From contig OX344754.2 of NCBI GenBank assembly GCA_947034885.2, positions 4,471,001 through 4,535,000 of the forward strand: a DNA stretch of 64,000 bases, in the 5' to 3' direction. Under the pieces are notes generated by a model. The model saw only the letters and a list, made by a program, of their open reading frames with translations. It was not told where the DNA came from and did no database searches. A program made the position numbers and the translations under genes. Numbering within the stretch: the stretch's first letter is position 1; every line of letters starts with the position of its first letter. This document shows positions 25,221 through 37,328 of the stretch, piece after piece. The DNA is from Thuidium tamariscinum. Its lineage: Eukaryota; Streptophyta; Bryopsida; Hypnales; Thuidiaceae.

Positions 25221-26473
25221 TTCACCCTCATGAGCTTCTGAACAGTATCTAAACCGCAGGAAGCCGGCGCAATGTCTTCCAACTAATAGCAACTTGAGGA
25301 GATTCTATACTAAAAACGACAGAGAAAAAATGTGATGACAAAAACGAAATGCATATCACAGTTCAATTCGACACGTCAAAGTTGAGGCATTACTGCCGCT
25401 CAAAAGAGACCGTGAAACCACAAATTCTGGTGTCCCATGGAACGCAAATCGTACCTCAGTCATGGCCACGACGCACCAAACTCTGCAGCTGATGTTCTGA
25501 ATGTGATGAAACGACCTGGAAGGGAAGGGGCCAGTGAGTCAATATACACTCCTTCACTTTGCCTTGATGGTTTGCGCTCCAATTCAAACAGATGAAGCGA
25601 GAATTGGCGATTCAAGCAAACGATGCCGCAGTTCTTGGCGATCGAATGGCTGCAGAAACAGGAAAGCCTCAAAGATCTGCGGGCCAAGTCCCTGGAGAAA
25701 TTATGTAAGAGAGGACACAGGGGACCTACAATTTCGCCTTCTCATAGGACACGGTGACCCGAGTCGGGCTTTTTCTTTGGCTTTCTAAGGTGAGAGGCTA
25801 AAAAAGCGATCATTTAAGCGTAGATTTTCCTTTTTCATGTATCTCCTGAGATGGAAATATTTTTAGTTTATTTTTCAATCAAAGAAAAATATATGAGGAA
25901 TCTAACACAAGTCGTTTCATATTTTTTGAAGCATGATTGAATTAGTTATGAATTTTCAAACCCAATCTAGTATAGGTCCCTATTTGTGATCGTAGGCCTT
26001 TGAAAACCCATCCAAAAAAAACCTAGGACTTGTTCAAAAACTAACATTGTAACATGTATAAAGCAATAGAAATGGTTTTTAAAAGCGTCCCTTTTTAAAT
26101 CTGAAATGAATGCTTGAATTAATCATTATTTCAGATTTTTCAATATTTGTAAGAAGCTAGTTGAACAAGTAAATTCTTGTTTTGAATCAAATTAGTAAAC
26201 ACCTAGCCACTTAGTTAGAACTGAATCCAGTGTCGCTCTTAAACCATCCATTGAAGAAGTAAAAACAAATCTTATGAAGGTCCATTGTAATCCATAGTTC
26301 ATTTTCCCACAGTTCAAGTGTCTATTTCACAGCCCCTATTGGACGGTTGAAAATGCGTGCTAAGTTTTAGAACCCTTTCCTATAGTGCTAGATTGAGAAT
26401 AAAAATCTGGCTAAAAAACACTACAAAAAATGCCAAAAAACTTGGATGAAATTGTCAGACAACTTTGAAATTA
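25221..26473. other. Intergenic, with a 38-codon mini-ORF at 25592-25708
   Basis: The plus-strand frame at 25592-25708 (starts MKRELAIQAND, ends GEIM) follows an AAACAG that could be a splice acceptor. It has protein-like Ala/Gln content, but there is no partner exon and the family is unknown. The rest up to 26473 is A+T-rich with no gene seen. Confidence 0.2.
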
Positions 26474-27206
26474 GGGTCATTGCAAGAAACACCTGTCGAT
26501 TTTGTTGCATTTTGCAATAGTACTCATGACTTTTTCAGGAATACTATAAAATTAGAAAAAATAATTTTTAAAATTTTTAAAAATATGAATAATGTATATA
26601 CCTCTAAAATGAAGGTTTTCACCGAAGGAAATTGATAGAAAAATTCTCTAAGTAGAAGAACTTGAAAAGTGCCGAATCTCAAGAAAATAGGTACTTTGAT
26701 TCAAAAATTAGGGAAAAATAGTAAAAATAAGTATTTTCAAAAAATAAAAAGTAACCATTTGTAAAAACTTTATGGAGATGGTCATTCACCAAAAAACCCA
26801 CCAAAATCATATTTTATATGTTTCAAAATACAAGCAGAAAGAAGCTCACTTTGTAGACCTCCACACCACATAAAATTAACTATTTTTGAAAATCCTTCCC
26901 TAGAAAGCTAGAGATCTACTAGAAGACCATCTCATCCAAATTTCATCTCATAATCATTCAAAAAAGGTACTCCATAGTACTAAAAACCCCTAAATTGCAA
27001 AGTGTGACATTCAATTGGGGGCTATTTTCTGATAGTAAAATATTTTTGAAAATTATGAAAAAATCAAGGAAGGTGTATAATAGTTATGAGTAACTTTTCT
27101 ATAAATCTTGATTCATTTGGAGCTAAAACACAAAAGTTATGGCCAAAAAACTGATCAGCATGCAACGTGTGACACAAAATAGTACAGGTGTTTCTTGCAA
27201 TGATCC
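26474..27206. mobile_element. MITE family A, copy A4 (733 bp)
   Basis: The left end is GGGTCATTGCAAGAAACACC and the right end GTTTCTTGCAATGATCC. ATTA is duplicated at 26470-26473 and 27207-27210. The interior matches A1 and A6. Confidence 0.75.
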
Positions 27207-27439
27207 ATTAAAAAAATATTAGATGAAATTCCTTGATTGTGGATGAAAACCTTATTATACATCCAATAAGTGGATGAATGTTGCAATTTGGAACACCACT
27301 ATAACATTTTATATCGCCACTATGGCACTTCTTCAAATATGAAAAAAAAGGTTGGGTCACTTGACCCCCTTGCTCATAAACGCTAATTTTTTTTCCAAAT
27401 TTTGAATTCATATATGCTCCAAATTAGCTAGGGGAGATA

Positions 27440-28270
27440 GTTAACCCCAAAATGCCAGACCTGTTGCTATAGGCACAAACTCTACGGAGCACCCATGACC
27501 GTGGCAGCTATGGAATTGTGAGTCCAATGAACGCAAATCTCTATCGTGATGGGTGGACATTGGATATCGTTGTAGAGGATCAAGGAACAACGCAGTAGCA
27601 ATTACTATAGTAAGAAGGAACAATTCTACTGAAGTTGGGGAGGAATTTGTAGAGGGTAGGTTGCTTTTTTAGAGAGGGGCAGATGACAAAAATCCACATG
27701 AAATGCATGAAAAAAAGTAGACAAGAAATTGGAGGTGAGACAAATTCAAAGATGCGATGATATAGAATTGGGGGGGAGGATGATGCATCCGAATGTGTGG
27801 AGTGTGCTCCATCACAGAGCTTGTAATGGAGAAGATATGGAGTTGTCCAAAAAAAGGGAACAATGCTTGCAGGCCTAGAATGGGCCCGTTTTGCCAAATT
27901 CACTATGTCGTTGCTTGGACCGCAGATTCTTGGGAGGGGAGTGACCTCTGCCATGGATTATGGCGACCTCAGAGAATGTGGTAAGCGATGAGCAACACGA
28001 TGGGAGGCTCACTCTGGTGCGTTTTGGACGAGCACGCGGGGCAAACACAGTGGTGGACTTGCGGAAACACGGCAGCTGGGTCGGGCATGAGACGACACAG
28101 CAACATAGGCATATCAAGCATTGTCATGTTTGTCCGTCATTGATAGATGCAGACCAAGTAGCAACTACGGCGGACATGAACTTTATCCATTAGTAACTAC
28201 AAAATTGCAGCTACTGCAGTAGTGCCTTCGTAAGAAAAAGAATCATGTCCTTCGCGATGCGTCAGGGTCA
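27440..28270. other. Small G+C-richer segment with uncertain ORFs
   Basis: A plus frame at 27960-28193 (77 aa, MATSENVVSDE...) opens in a locally more G+C-rich patch, and a 124-codon minus frame covers 27580-27954. Neither shows a known domain. It may be a fragment of a captured or decayed gene between repeats. Confidence 0.25.
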
Positions 28271-29368
28271 CATAGTGTGCTTTTTTTTGCGCTATAGTTT
28301 TCACCTGAGTGACATCGATAACCTTACAAATAGATCACTTACGTAAGTATCTCAACAAAATGAAGGAATTTAGAAATATCTCAAGTAGATAGTGAATGTA
28401 TTCCCTAGAATTCAAACAATTTGCAAATTTCTTGAGGGAGAAAAAAAGGGAAACTTATTTATAGAAGAAGAAGATAGAGCAATCCGAATTCATGAATGAA
28501 CCCTCAAGTGCTGACATTGAAACAAAAGAGTAGTGCCTTCTGATTTGTATTCATGAGAACTGTGTTGTATTGTCGCTTCACTAGCTACTACAAGAGAAAG
28601 GGGTGTTTTAAGTAGTGTCCTAGACATCACGTCTTTTAAGTAATGTCTTTTAAGTAAGGTTTTAAGTAAAAATTTTAGCTCATTTCCAACTAGATTGTTG
28701 ACATATATCACATAATTACACGAAGGGCTAACTACACAAAGGCACCACTAATTTACTATATGACATGTGTGGTATAAAAATGAATGCTTCAATAATTTTT
28801 TGACTAGGACACCATAGACATTAAGTGTATGATGTATGATAGAGAATCCTTCTATATAAGACAATAGTATATATGGTAGCTATGCCTAAAATTGCACAAA
28901 CAAACAACTAAGCATATTAGTTTCCATTATTGTAAGGTTACGTTAGTAGTCAAAAGGAGATTTTAGATTTTCTTAGAATACACTTTTTAGACACCATATG
29001 AATAATTTACAAATTTTCATAGTGTTGAAAATAGGTGTTCCAAAGAGCGATCATAGGCTCAGATGATTAGTGAGAGTACATTTTAGGCAATTCAAGCATC
29101 TGTAGCGTGTGATTTTAGGTGTTATTACTTTATGATTATTTTTAGAATTTTGTGTGAAAAGTAGAAGTCGTATATAGTAATTTGATTTCTAATTTGTATC
29201 TTGGGGTTTTTTAAACAAATGATTCACATAGTATATAATGGATAGTTTCCATGGTGAATAGCTTGTCATTCTAGGGTTAAACCTCAAAGAATGTTGCAAA
29301 CACTGATTATTTGATGGACAACTTCATTTGAGACCATTGAATGAAAAAAAAAAATTTAAGTTGCTTGA

Positions 29369-30124
29369 GGGTAATTGCAAGAAACACTTGTCCTTTTTTT
29401 GTCCACTTGACCTCTAATAGGTAGTTTTTTGTTCATAAATTTTGCATGTTTTGTCTTTTGTGCTTAAAATTTGGATTGAAGGTACACACAAAAGTTTTTA
29501 ATGTTGAGTATTTTTTTCAATTTAAAGAAAATTAATTTACTATATTTAACTACCCCCAATTGGATGTCTATCTTGGCCATTGTGGAGGTTTTTAGTCCAA
29601 TTTTTGACCCAAAAATCCAAATTTGAAGCTACAAATTGGACAAGTTGGAGGTCTACTAACATTACAAGGATCAAAGATGAGTTTTTGTCAAAATAGAAAA
29701 ATGTTTGTTGTGCACATGGGGTCAAAGTGACAGACCTTTGCGCATAGGCTACAAAGAGGGAAATTTTTTCCTAGAAGAATTCTTTATTGCAATGTGAGCA
29801 CAATCTTATCTAAATAAATAAATAATTTTGAAATAATTTTTGATTTTTTTTTAATTACTAGAATTGAAAAGGTCCATAGACCCCTTTTTTGAAATTTTCT
29901 ACTACCAATGGCCTTTGTAATACTTTGTAGTAGTTTATAGTGTTACATAGTATTGTATAGTATTGAATTGGCTATCGAGATCCGTATGCACCTTGAATTG
30001 ATGGTTTAGATTTGTAGGCTTTTTATTTACACGTAGTACTCATAGTGCTAGGTAGTACTACCAATCTTATGGCCAAAAACTTTGTTTTTGAGACAAAAAC
30101 GTGAAGTGTTTCTTGCAATCACCC
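29369..30124. mobile_element. MITE family A, copy A5, subfamily 2 (756 bp)
   Basis: The left end is GGGTAATTGCAAGAAACAC; the right end is TTTCTTGCAATCACCC. TTGA is duplicated at 29365-29368 and 30125-30128. The interior matches A3. Confidence 0.78.
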
Positions 30125-30202
30125 TTGAGTACATTTTCACTAAATAGTATTGCAAAACCCTCATTATGGTATTATTGAATTTTCTTAAAGAGAAGACATT
30201 TA

Positions 30203-30599
30203 ACCTATTAAAGTCACATTGACCATTTCTTGGTCAAAATTGGCATCTTTATATTGGTAGCTAGAATTTTGGAGAAAATTTATGGTTGGATAAAAAAAAA
30301 TGGGTGGTGAAATTTGAAAATAAATGCATCGCAACAAAGATTGGAAAATTTTGTACTAATGTGTGATTTAGGGATTGAAAAAAAAATATAGGTTGAAAAT
30401 ACACAAAATAATGTCCAAATCTAAATTGAAGATAATCAATTGCCACAAAATGTATTAAGGAGCCCCTTACACTCACGCCTCTTTCAATCAATACAATCAA
30501 ATCTCCCAAATTCATTTTGGTTCGGTATTCTTATCATGTTCAACATAGGACCAAAAACATCTTGCCTGCCTTTAGAATCGACTGCAATCCATAATGGGT
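30203..30599. mobile_element. MITE family F, copy 2 (inverted)
   Basis: The reverse complement aligns with 2732-3127 throughout: 'attctaaaggcaggcaagatg' against 'attctagaggtgggcaagac', then 'ttttgtggcaattga' and the terminal 'attgaccatttcttgg'. Ends are worn. Confidence 0.5.
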
Positions 30600-32303
30600 T
30601 CATCCACAAATCACTAGACAAATCACCCTTGTAGTGTATTTTGGCCATTTCTTGTAATTTGCTCTTAAATAATGCAAATTTTATTCATAAAAAAAAATTT
30701 TGAATTTTTTTTAAATAATGAAATGAATTTTATTAAGTGAAGTTTTTATTTGAATTGAAAATTTTAATATTTTATAACAATATGAACTTTGGGCCTATAG
30801 CTATGGTTTATTGATTTTCTAATTTTAGGGTTATATGGTAATTTTGGTTTATACCATGATGTCATACACTATAATATACATCTAAAGTGATATCTCAAAC
30901 TATTTTAGCATAATATCTATTTGATATGAATTTTCTTCATTTTTCCTTACAAAATTCATAGTAATTTTAAATTCTCTCCTCCATAAAAAATTTGAGAATT
31001 TTGTGACTTTGTAGATGACATATAACTTCATCTTTAAAATGTAAGAATTTTTTTTTTCATTCATCTTCAGTTGCAAAATGGTAGCAAATAAAGTTGATAT
31101 TGGATGGTGAGGCTTGAAATTAGTAGTTATAGGTGCATCTTTCTATGGTTCATTATCCACACATTACTATAGTTTGCTAACATTTTGTTTCAATAGATAA
31201 TAAGCTTTGGATGGTATTGCATCAAAGTATTGCATAGGCTTGTGATTATGAAATGAACATGAATATCACTTACTAGGCCAAATAAGCTAGGTAGAACAAC
31301 CCATTATAGTCAAAAGACTCATAACAAACACCTAGGAATGACCCCATTAAAGAGGATTCCAATAAATGAAATTTGGGCTACAATTAATGTCTTAGGTGAA
31401 AGTGATGGAGTGATTAAATATATGAACATAGACTTGTCTCTACGAAATTCATCCTCATTAAACCAATATAAATTATCTAGTTTAAAAAAAAGGAAAAAGT
31501 TTCTATTAGAGGTCAAACTACTATGCAAGACTTCTCTCTTTATACACAAAATTCCAAAGATGAAAAACCACACTTCTATCTTATATAGAAGAATTCTCTA
31601 TCATCTATTAGATACTAAGTGTTTGCAATGGCCTTACATGGTTAATGACCTCAATTGGAACTTCCAACTTTTTTGGATTTATTCATTGGAGGAAGTGAGT
31701 TTTTTAGCTTTCCATGTTAGAATATACTATGACTATGACTACTTTGTGTGAATAAGATGAGCATTATTATGCATATAGTTTATGTTGGTTTTGGGATAGT
31801 CTAAATATTTTTTGGGGCAATTTAAAAAAAATAAATTCATAGCAAACTCATAATTTGTTGAAAAAATATAATTTCCATTGCTCTCACTAATTCTTATGCT
31901 TGCCTTATGTAGGAAAAAAAAGAAAAGAAATTATAGCAATGTTATGAGGACAAATTTCTAATTGTAAAAATGGATTGTTTTCACCTTTTTTTTAGGATAT
32001 TTTTCATAGGTGTTCTAACAATCATCTTAGTTTGTTCATGGCTAGATTTCTAAAAATTGCCATTTACAATGCAAAGAACTAAGATGAAATCAAACATGTA
32101 CACATTCAAAGAAAACTTCAGGGTAAACACCCACCCAAACAACTGCAATATTGAAATGGAAAAGTATTAATACTCTCTTTTGTTTAAATTGAAGAACTCT
32201 TGAAGAATTTGGATTCAAAATCTCCCCAAATTAACTTTGTTTCCATATATCTAACTATAGGGACTTGTATGAGACTACTATGAGAATTAGCATAATGAAT
32301 TTC

Positions 32304-33320
32304 AGGTGATTGCATGAAACACTTGTACTATTTTCTATCTCTCGTCTCATACTCATATGTTTTTTGACCATAATTTTTGCATTTTTGCTCCAAATGACTC
32401 AAGATTTCTAGAAAAGGTGCTCATGACTATCATATACTTTACATAATTTTTTCATAATTTTCAAAAATATTTTAATTTGAAAATAGTACTAGTGATTGAA
32501 TGTCACAAATGACAATTTGGAGGTTTCTTGTACTATGGAGTATTTTTTCTTAATGATTTTGAGATGAAATTTGGATGAGATGATTTTCTAGTAGACATCT
32601 AGCTCTCCAAGGAAGAATTTTTGAAAATAGTTAATTTTATGTGGTGTGGAAGTCTACAAAGTGAACTTCTTTTTGCTAGTATTTTGAAACATATAAAATA
32701 TTATTTTGATGGTTTTCTTGGTGAATGACCATCTCCATAGAACTATTGCAAATTTTCACATTTTATTTTTTGTAACTACTTATTTTTACTATTTTTCCCT
32801 AATTAAAATATAAATATATATTTTTTCTTGAGGTTTGGCACTTTTTAAGTTCTCCTACTCATTAGAAGGGATTTGAGGGCTTCAGAGGGCCGTTTCGGGA
32901 CTGTTCCCGAAACTGGTTTGGGAACGGTTGGCCGCTGTCAGGTCAGTATTTAAAAAAAGGGGGGGGGGGGGTTGGGGTCCTGAAATATGAAAAAAAGTCC
33001 AAATTTAAAATAAATAAAAAGTCAATGACGTGGCACAGTCTCAACCACATCGAATTCCTGCAGAACTGCGTTCCCGCGGCTGTTTTCGCAATTTCGGGCT
33101 GTGGGAACTCACAGGCTTCCAGAGCCCTCAAATCCCCTCTAATGTTGAGAATTTTTCTATACAATTCCTTCGGTGGGTACCTTTGTCTTAAAGGTGTATA
33201 CGTGAGTCATATTTTTCAAATTTAAAAAAAAATAGTTTTCTAATTTTATGGTACTCTAGAAAAAGTCAAGAGTATTGTTGCAAAACACAAGAATAGTACA
33301 AGCGTTTCATGCAATCAGCC
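32304..33320. mobile_element. MITE family A, copy A6, inverted, carrying an inserted MITE (1017 bp)
   Basis: The left end is AGGTGATTGCATGAAACAC; the right end is GTTTCATGCAATCAGCC. TTTC is duplicated at 32300-32303 and 33321-33324. Without the 283-bp insertion at 32861-33143 it is 734 bp, equal to A1 and A4, in the opposite orientation. Confidence 0.75.
32861..33143. mobile_element. MITE family B, copy B3, inside A6 (283 bp)
   Basis: The best-preserved B element: ends ATTAGAAGGGATTTGAGGGC and its complement GCCCTCAAATCCCCTCTAAT. It contains a G-run and the shared 'gtggcac..tctcaaccacat' block. More G+C-rich than its host element. Confidence 0.75.
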
Positions 33321-33819
33321 TTTCAAAATATCTTAGAGCATGTAATAAAAGATATTTGTCTTGAAAGTAAAAATAATTTTCTTGAACTTTGTCCTACTGT
33401 AGGATAAGACTTTGAATCTTTTTAGTTTCAATTTTTGCAATATAGATTTTGATTATAGAAAAGTAAGTTGGAGAATTGGATTGAGAGTTGAAAACAAAAA
33501 TTTCAAAAAGAATGCCTTCATTTTCATCCTTTAAAAAATTATTTGTTGAATACTTAAGTAGAAGACTTAGGTAGAAGGTAGAAAAAAAATCTAAATTCAT
33601 AATAGTTTTATAATGGACCTTAAAACATTAATAAATCCAAACAATGAGAATGTTGTAGAAAGAATCTAAATCCTTCGGACATTTATTTTGAAAAATTGTG
33701 AAATTTGAATTTTAAAATGAGCCCTACATGATAATTTTATAGAGAGGCGCTTTGATAGCTTGGAAGACTAGATTCTTTATACTTTATATTTTGACATCAC
33801 TAAATAATTTAGATGGGAT

Positions 33820-34117
33820 CCCGGGGAGGACACTTCTTGTGTATTTGGGGGACCCACGTGCGGCGGTGGGATATTTTTAGGGGGGCTATCAATTACTTGT
33901 AATCATTACTTGGCAACATTAAAAGAGCCCCTATTTTACCATAAAGCGGAAAAATCAGCCATATTATCATCCCTATTTTATTTTTAAAACACTTTGCCTT
34001 TTTAATGTCCCCTATTTTATATATAAATTTCTTATAAATTTTACCCAAGATTATTTAAATGTACCCTATCTTCCGCCGCATGTAGGTTATTAAAAAATGG
34101 GAAGTGTCCTTCCCTAG
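33820..34117. mobile_element. hAT-like MITE (298 bp) with 8-bp target duplication
   Basis: A perfect 8-bp GATGGGAT repeat flanks it (33812-33819, 34118-34125). The terminal repeats are CCCGGGGAGGACACTTC and, inward from the right, CTAGGGAAGGACACTTC. Subterminal 'cacgtgcggcgg' and 'ccgccgcatgtag' are also inverted. 8-bp TSD and YAGGG-like ends point to the hAT superfamily. Confidence 0.75.
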
Positions 34118-34689
34118 GATGGGATAAATTGACTCTTTTCAAGTATAAGATTAAAAAATATAATCCATAAAAAAATGAAATTCAATTAAAATTTATTTTA
34201 ATTTTTTTGTTTAATAAGATGAGCAAACTTGAATAATTAATGCATAGGATAGCATAAATTTTGCTACTTCGAACCAACTCAAATAAAAAAAATTATATCC
34301 TCCTAAAACTAATCTTAGGTTCTTTCAATTTTTTCATGAAATCTTACCAAAATTTGGGATTATAGACAAGTGTCTAAACTTTGAATTCTCCTATAAGGAA
34401 ACTTTCCCCTTGGAAATTTAAAATCTTTCTTATTTAAGTGTCCACTATTGTGTATACAATAATATACTCAGAGTACATTTCTTGCAAAGATATTCCATTT
34501 TTGATAAGTTAACTATTTCTATTGTGGTACTACAATATTACAGTTACATCTTGGGACCACAATTTCATCAAGGTATTACCAAAATAGGCCTTTGAAATTC
34601 AAGTTTCTTAAAAGTGGGTTCAAGATCCTTAATCCCTAAAGTCCTGTTGGTCCTACGAGGGTCAAAATGCAACTTTGGATCAATTCTTA

Positions 34690-35270
34690 GTGTCTCAATT
34701 TTCATCATAATTTTTTGAAATGTTTTGTAAAGCTAAAAAATCAAATAAGCTTTTCAAGAATATGGTTCTTATTTCAATTTGTAACCAAGACCAAAAGTTA
34801 TGGAGCAATAAGGTGAAAATAGAGGTTGGTGGACACTCACAAAAAATTACAAAAATTCAAAAATAAATTAGATTTTTTTTCCTAATATATTATATTTTTT
34901 GTACATACAAAGTTTTGATTCATTCTATTTGGGCTAGTAATGAGAAACTTATAGACAATTTTGTTTTGGGGGCGATTGAGTAGCTTCTTTGAAATAAAAC
35001 TTTTTAGATTCATTTTTTAATGCAATTTTGCAATTTTTTCAGAAAAATTGTGTAACCATGCTAAATATGCATGCTAAAGCAATCTCACTATTTGGATTAT
35101 TGTATTTCAATTCCATCTTAGAGCTATTTACAATTTAGTTTTTTGTTCAATTTTAGACCTTCTTCTACTTAATAATTTTCTAAAGAATGAATATCAAGTT
35201 TTTTTCTTAAAATTTTTAACCTACACTTTAACTCAATTTTTTAGTGTAAATTTTTTGAAATTCAAAGTCC
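34690..35270. repeat. Dispersed repeat family C, copy 2 (uninterrupted site)
   Basis: Homologous to 5040-5990 without the family-D insertion. It supplies the empty-site sequence near 35110. Confidence 0.5.
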
Positions 35271-35623
35271 ATTAAGGGGGACTTGAGGGCATTGGGAGAC
35301 AATGAATTGTCTTAAGTCCTTAGATTGTTAGATTGTAGGAATGCAACACATCATCAATCTGATTTAGTTGAGAGAATGCCAAATCTTTAATTTTTAATTT
35401 TTAATTTTTTTTAATTATTAAAATCATTTTTTTGAAAAAAATTAATTTCTTAAAATCAATTTTAGGTTTCTTGATATTTTTTGATATTTTTCAACTTTTT
35501 AGTTTTTAAAATTTGAAAAGTCATCCATTATGGGTTGTTTCACAATTTCTAGACAACACAAGGAACAATCATAGGAACAACCTTGAAGTGGCCCTCCCTT
35601 GCCCTCGAATCTCCCCTAAATTA
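35271..35623. mobile_element. MITE family B, copy B4
   Basis: Ends ATTAAGGGGGACTTGAGGGC and TGCCCTCGAATCTCCCCTAAAT are inverted. The interior is T-rich ('taatttttaattttt') and diverged from the other copies. Confidence 0.55.
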
Positions 35624-37189
35624 ATGTAGAAATTAGCTACCTTATTCCCTAGGGCAATATGTTAATGGAAATTAAATGCCTACTTTAAGCAGATTCTAAC
35701 CATCAAGCTTGACTTTTTATTTACTTATGTTGTAACTTTAGATAAATATATATTCCGTAATAGATTGTAGCCTTCAATCAATATACCTTCTCAACCTTCC
35801 AATACATCACCATATCCACATGGTGTAACAATCTCTATCAATTCTTATTCACCAATTGTGAATGAATCTTTTGATGTCAAAAAAATATTTCTATTTATGG
35901 TTTGTGAAAAAATTCTTCTATCTTGAAAAACTAATTCTATGCACTTTGTAAATGAAGGCATTATTCAATGACATACCTTTCAATCAAATGTATTTCCATC
36001 TACCTTTTGAACAATTGTATTATTCTATTTATCTCATAAATGAATGAAATATTCCAATCACCTTCACAATAAAAAATAATATTTATCTTATAAATAATGA
36101 ATTTAATGGACTTTGAGAATAAGTAAACTTTGATTCACTTCAAAAATGACAAAGTCTAATCACCTTGTAAATGATAAATTCTATCCACCACTTTTTGCAA
36201 TTTGTCTTCGTCACTGATCTTTTTATTCTAAATTTAAAAGCACTAAAAGTTAAACAATTTGCTTTAGAAACTATCTTAAAACCTACTACTACACTAATTG
36301 GCTTGGAGCTAATGATTATTAGGAGTTTTTAGTTTGATTTTCTTTTGATAGCCTCAATGTACTTGAAATCTAATTTTTGTTCCTAAATTTTGCATGATGG
36401 TTAATTGGTGCATTAATATATCTACAAATTTAATACATTGGATTTTAAAGTGTTTTTGGTGAAATGGAAACAAACCCTAGAATTGAGAATCAAACGTAGA
36501 TTTGGTGGTAGTCTAACATAATTAAGTAATATTTGGTGAATACTGACTGACTATGTACTTTGCAATACTTCAATTAATAATCATATGAATGTTAAATTCA
36601 ATGATTCATTGTTCATGATTCTAAATCATACAAAACAAAATTAGCACACTTCCTTTTGTCAAGGTCTTTCTAATGGTATCCTCCATAGTCCTATCCCGCA
36701 AGCATGTTCTTATTTTAAAACTTTTCTTATTCATAAATTTTCTATAGTACATGAATCAATTATTTTTGAAATCCAATAAGTTCCAACTTGAAATCTTTTG
36801 AAACAATGTCAATGCATGCACCTGGACCTACCAAAAGCTTTCTAGAGATACCTCATGCCCTATGGCATCTCAATGTGACAATCATTCAAATCAAACAAAT
36901 TTTTTTTTTAAACAGTAAGATAAATACATCTAAAAGTGACCAACTAAGCATTTGAGCATGCTTCCTATTATTAAATTATTAAATTTTTTATTAGGTCTTG
37001 TTGAGGGTTAAAAGGAGATTCCAAATTCTCTTCAAATGTATTTTAAAATTTTCATTTGAACAAACTATAAATTTTCAAAATTAGTGGCTAAAAGTAGATG
37101 TATCCTAGATTGACCTACATTCTCATCAAAAACTATACATTTTAGACTAGAATTTGTAATGATGTAAATGTCAGACTTTTGAATCTTTT

Positions 37190-37285
37190 GGGGGTTGCCA
37201 TTTGCTATATAACGGTGAGCAATTTTCACAATCTTTTTGGGATTGCCATCTAGTATAGAAGGATGAGCAATTTTCACAACCACTA
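37190..37285. repeat. Short tandem duplication, ~64-bp period, 3' of the receptor kinase
   Basis: 'gg.ttgccat.t..tata.....gatgagcaattttcaca' occurs twice in a row just downstream of the kinase stop codon. No function seen. Confidence 0.5.
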
Positions 37286-37328
37286 AAAAAGAGTTAAAAT
37301 ACACTTCATTGGAGGCACCCTAAATCTA

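Noticed and set aside
31338-31751. 137-codon plus-strand frame
   Set aside because: A/T-driven composition (Lys, Ile, Tyr, Asn), no domain, an overlapping minus frame and no splice context.
33812-34125. G-box promoter (CACGTG) for a nearby gene
   Set aside because: The motif lies in the subterminal inverted repeat of a transposon and no gene starts nearby.
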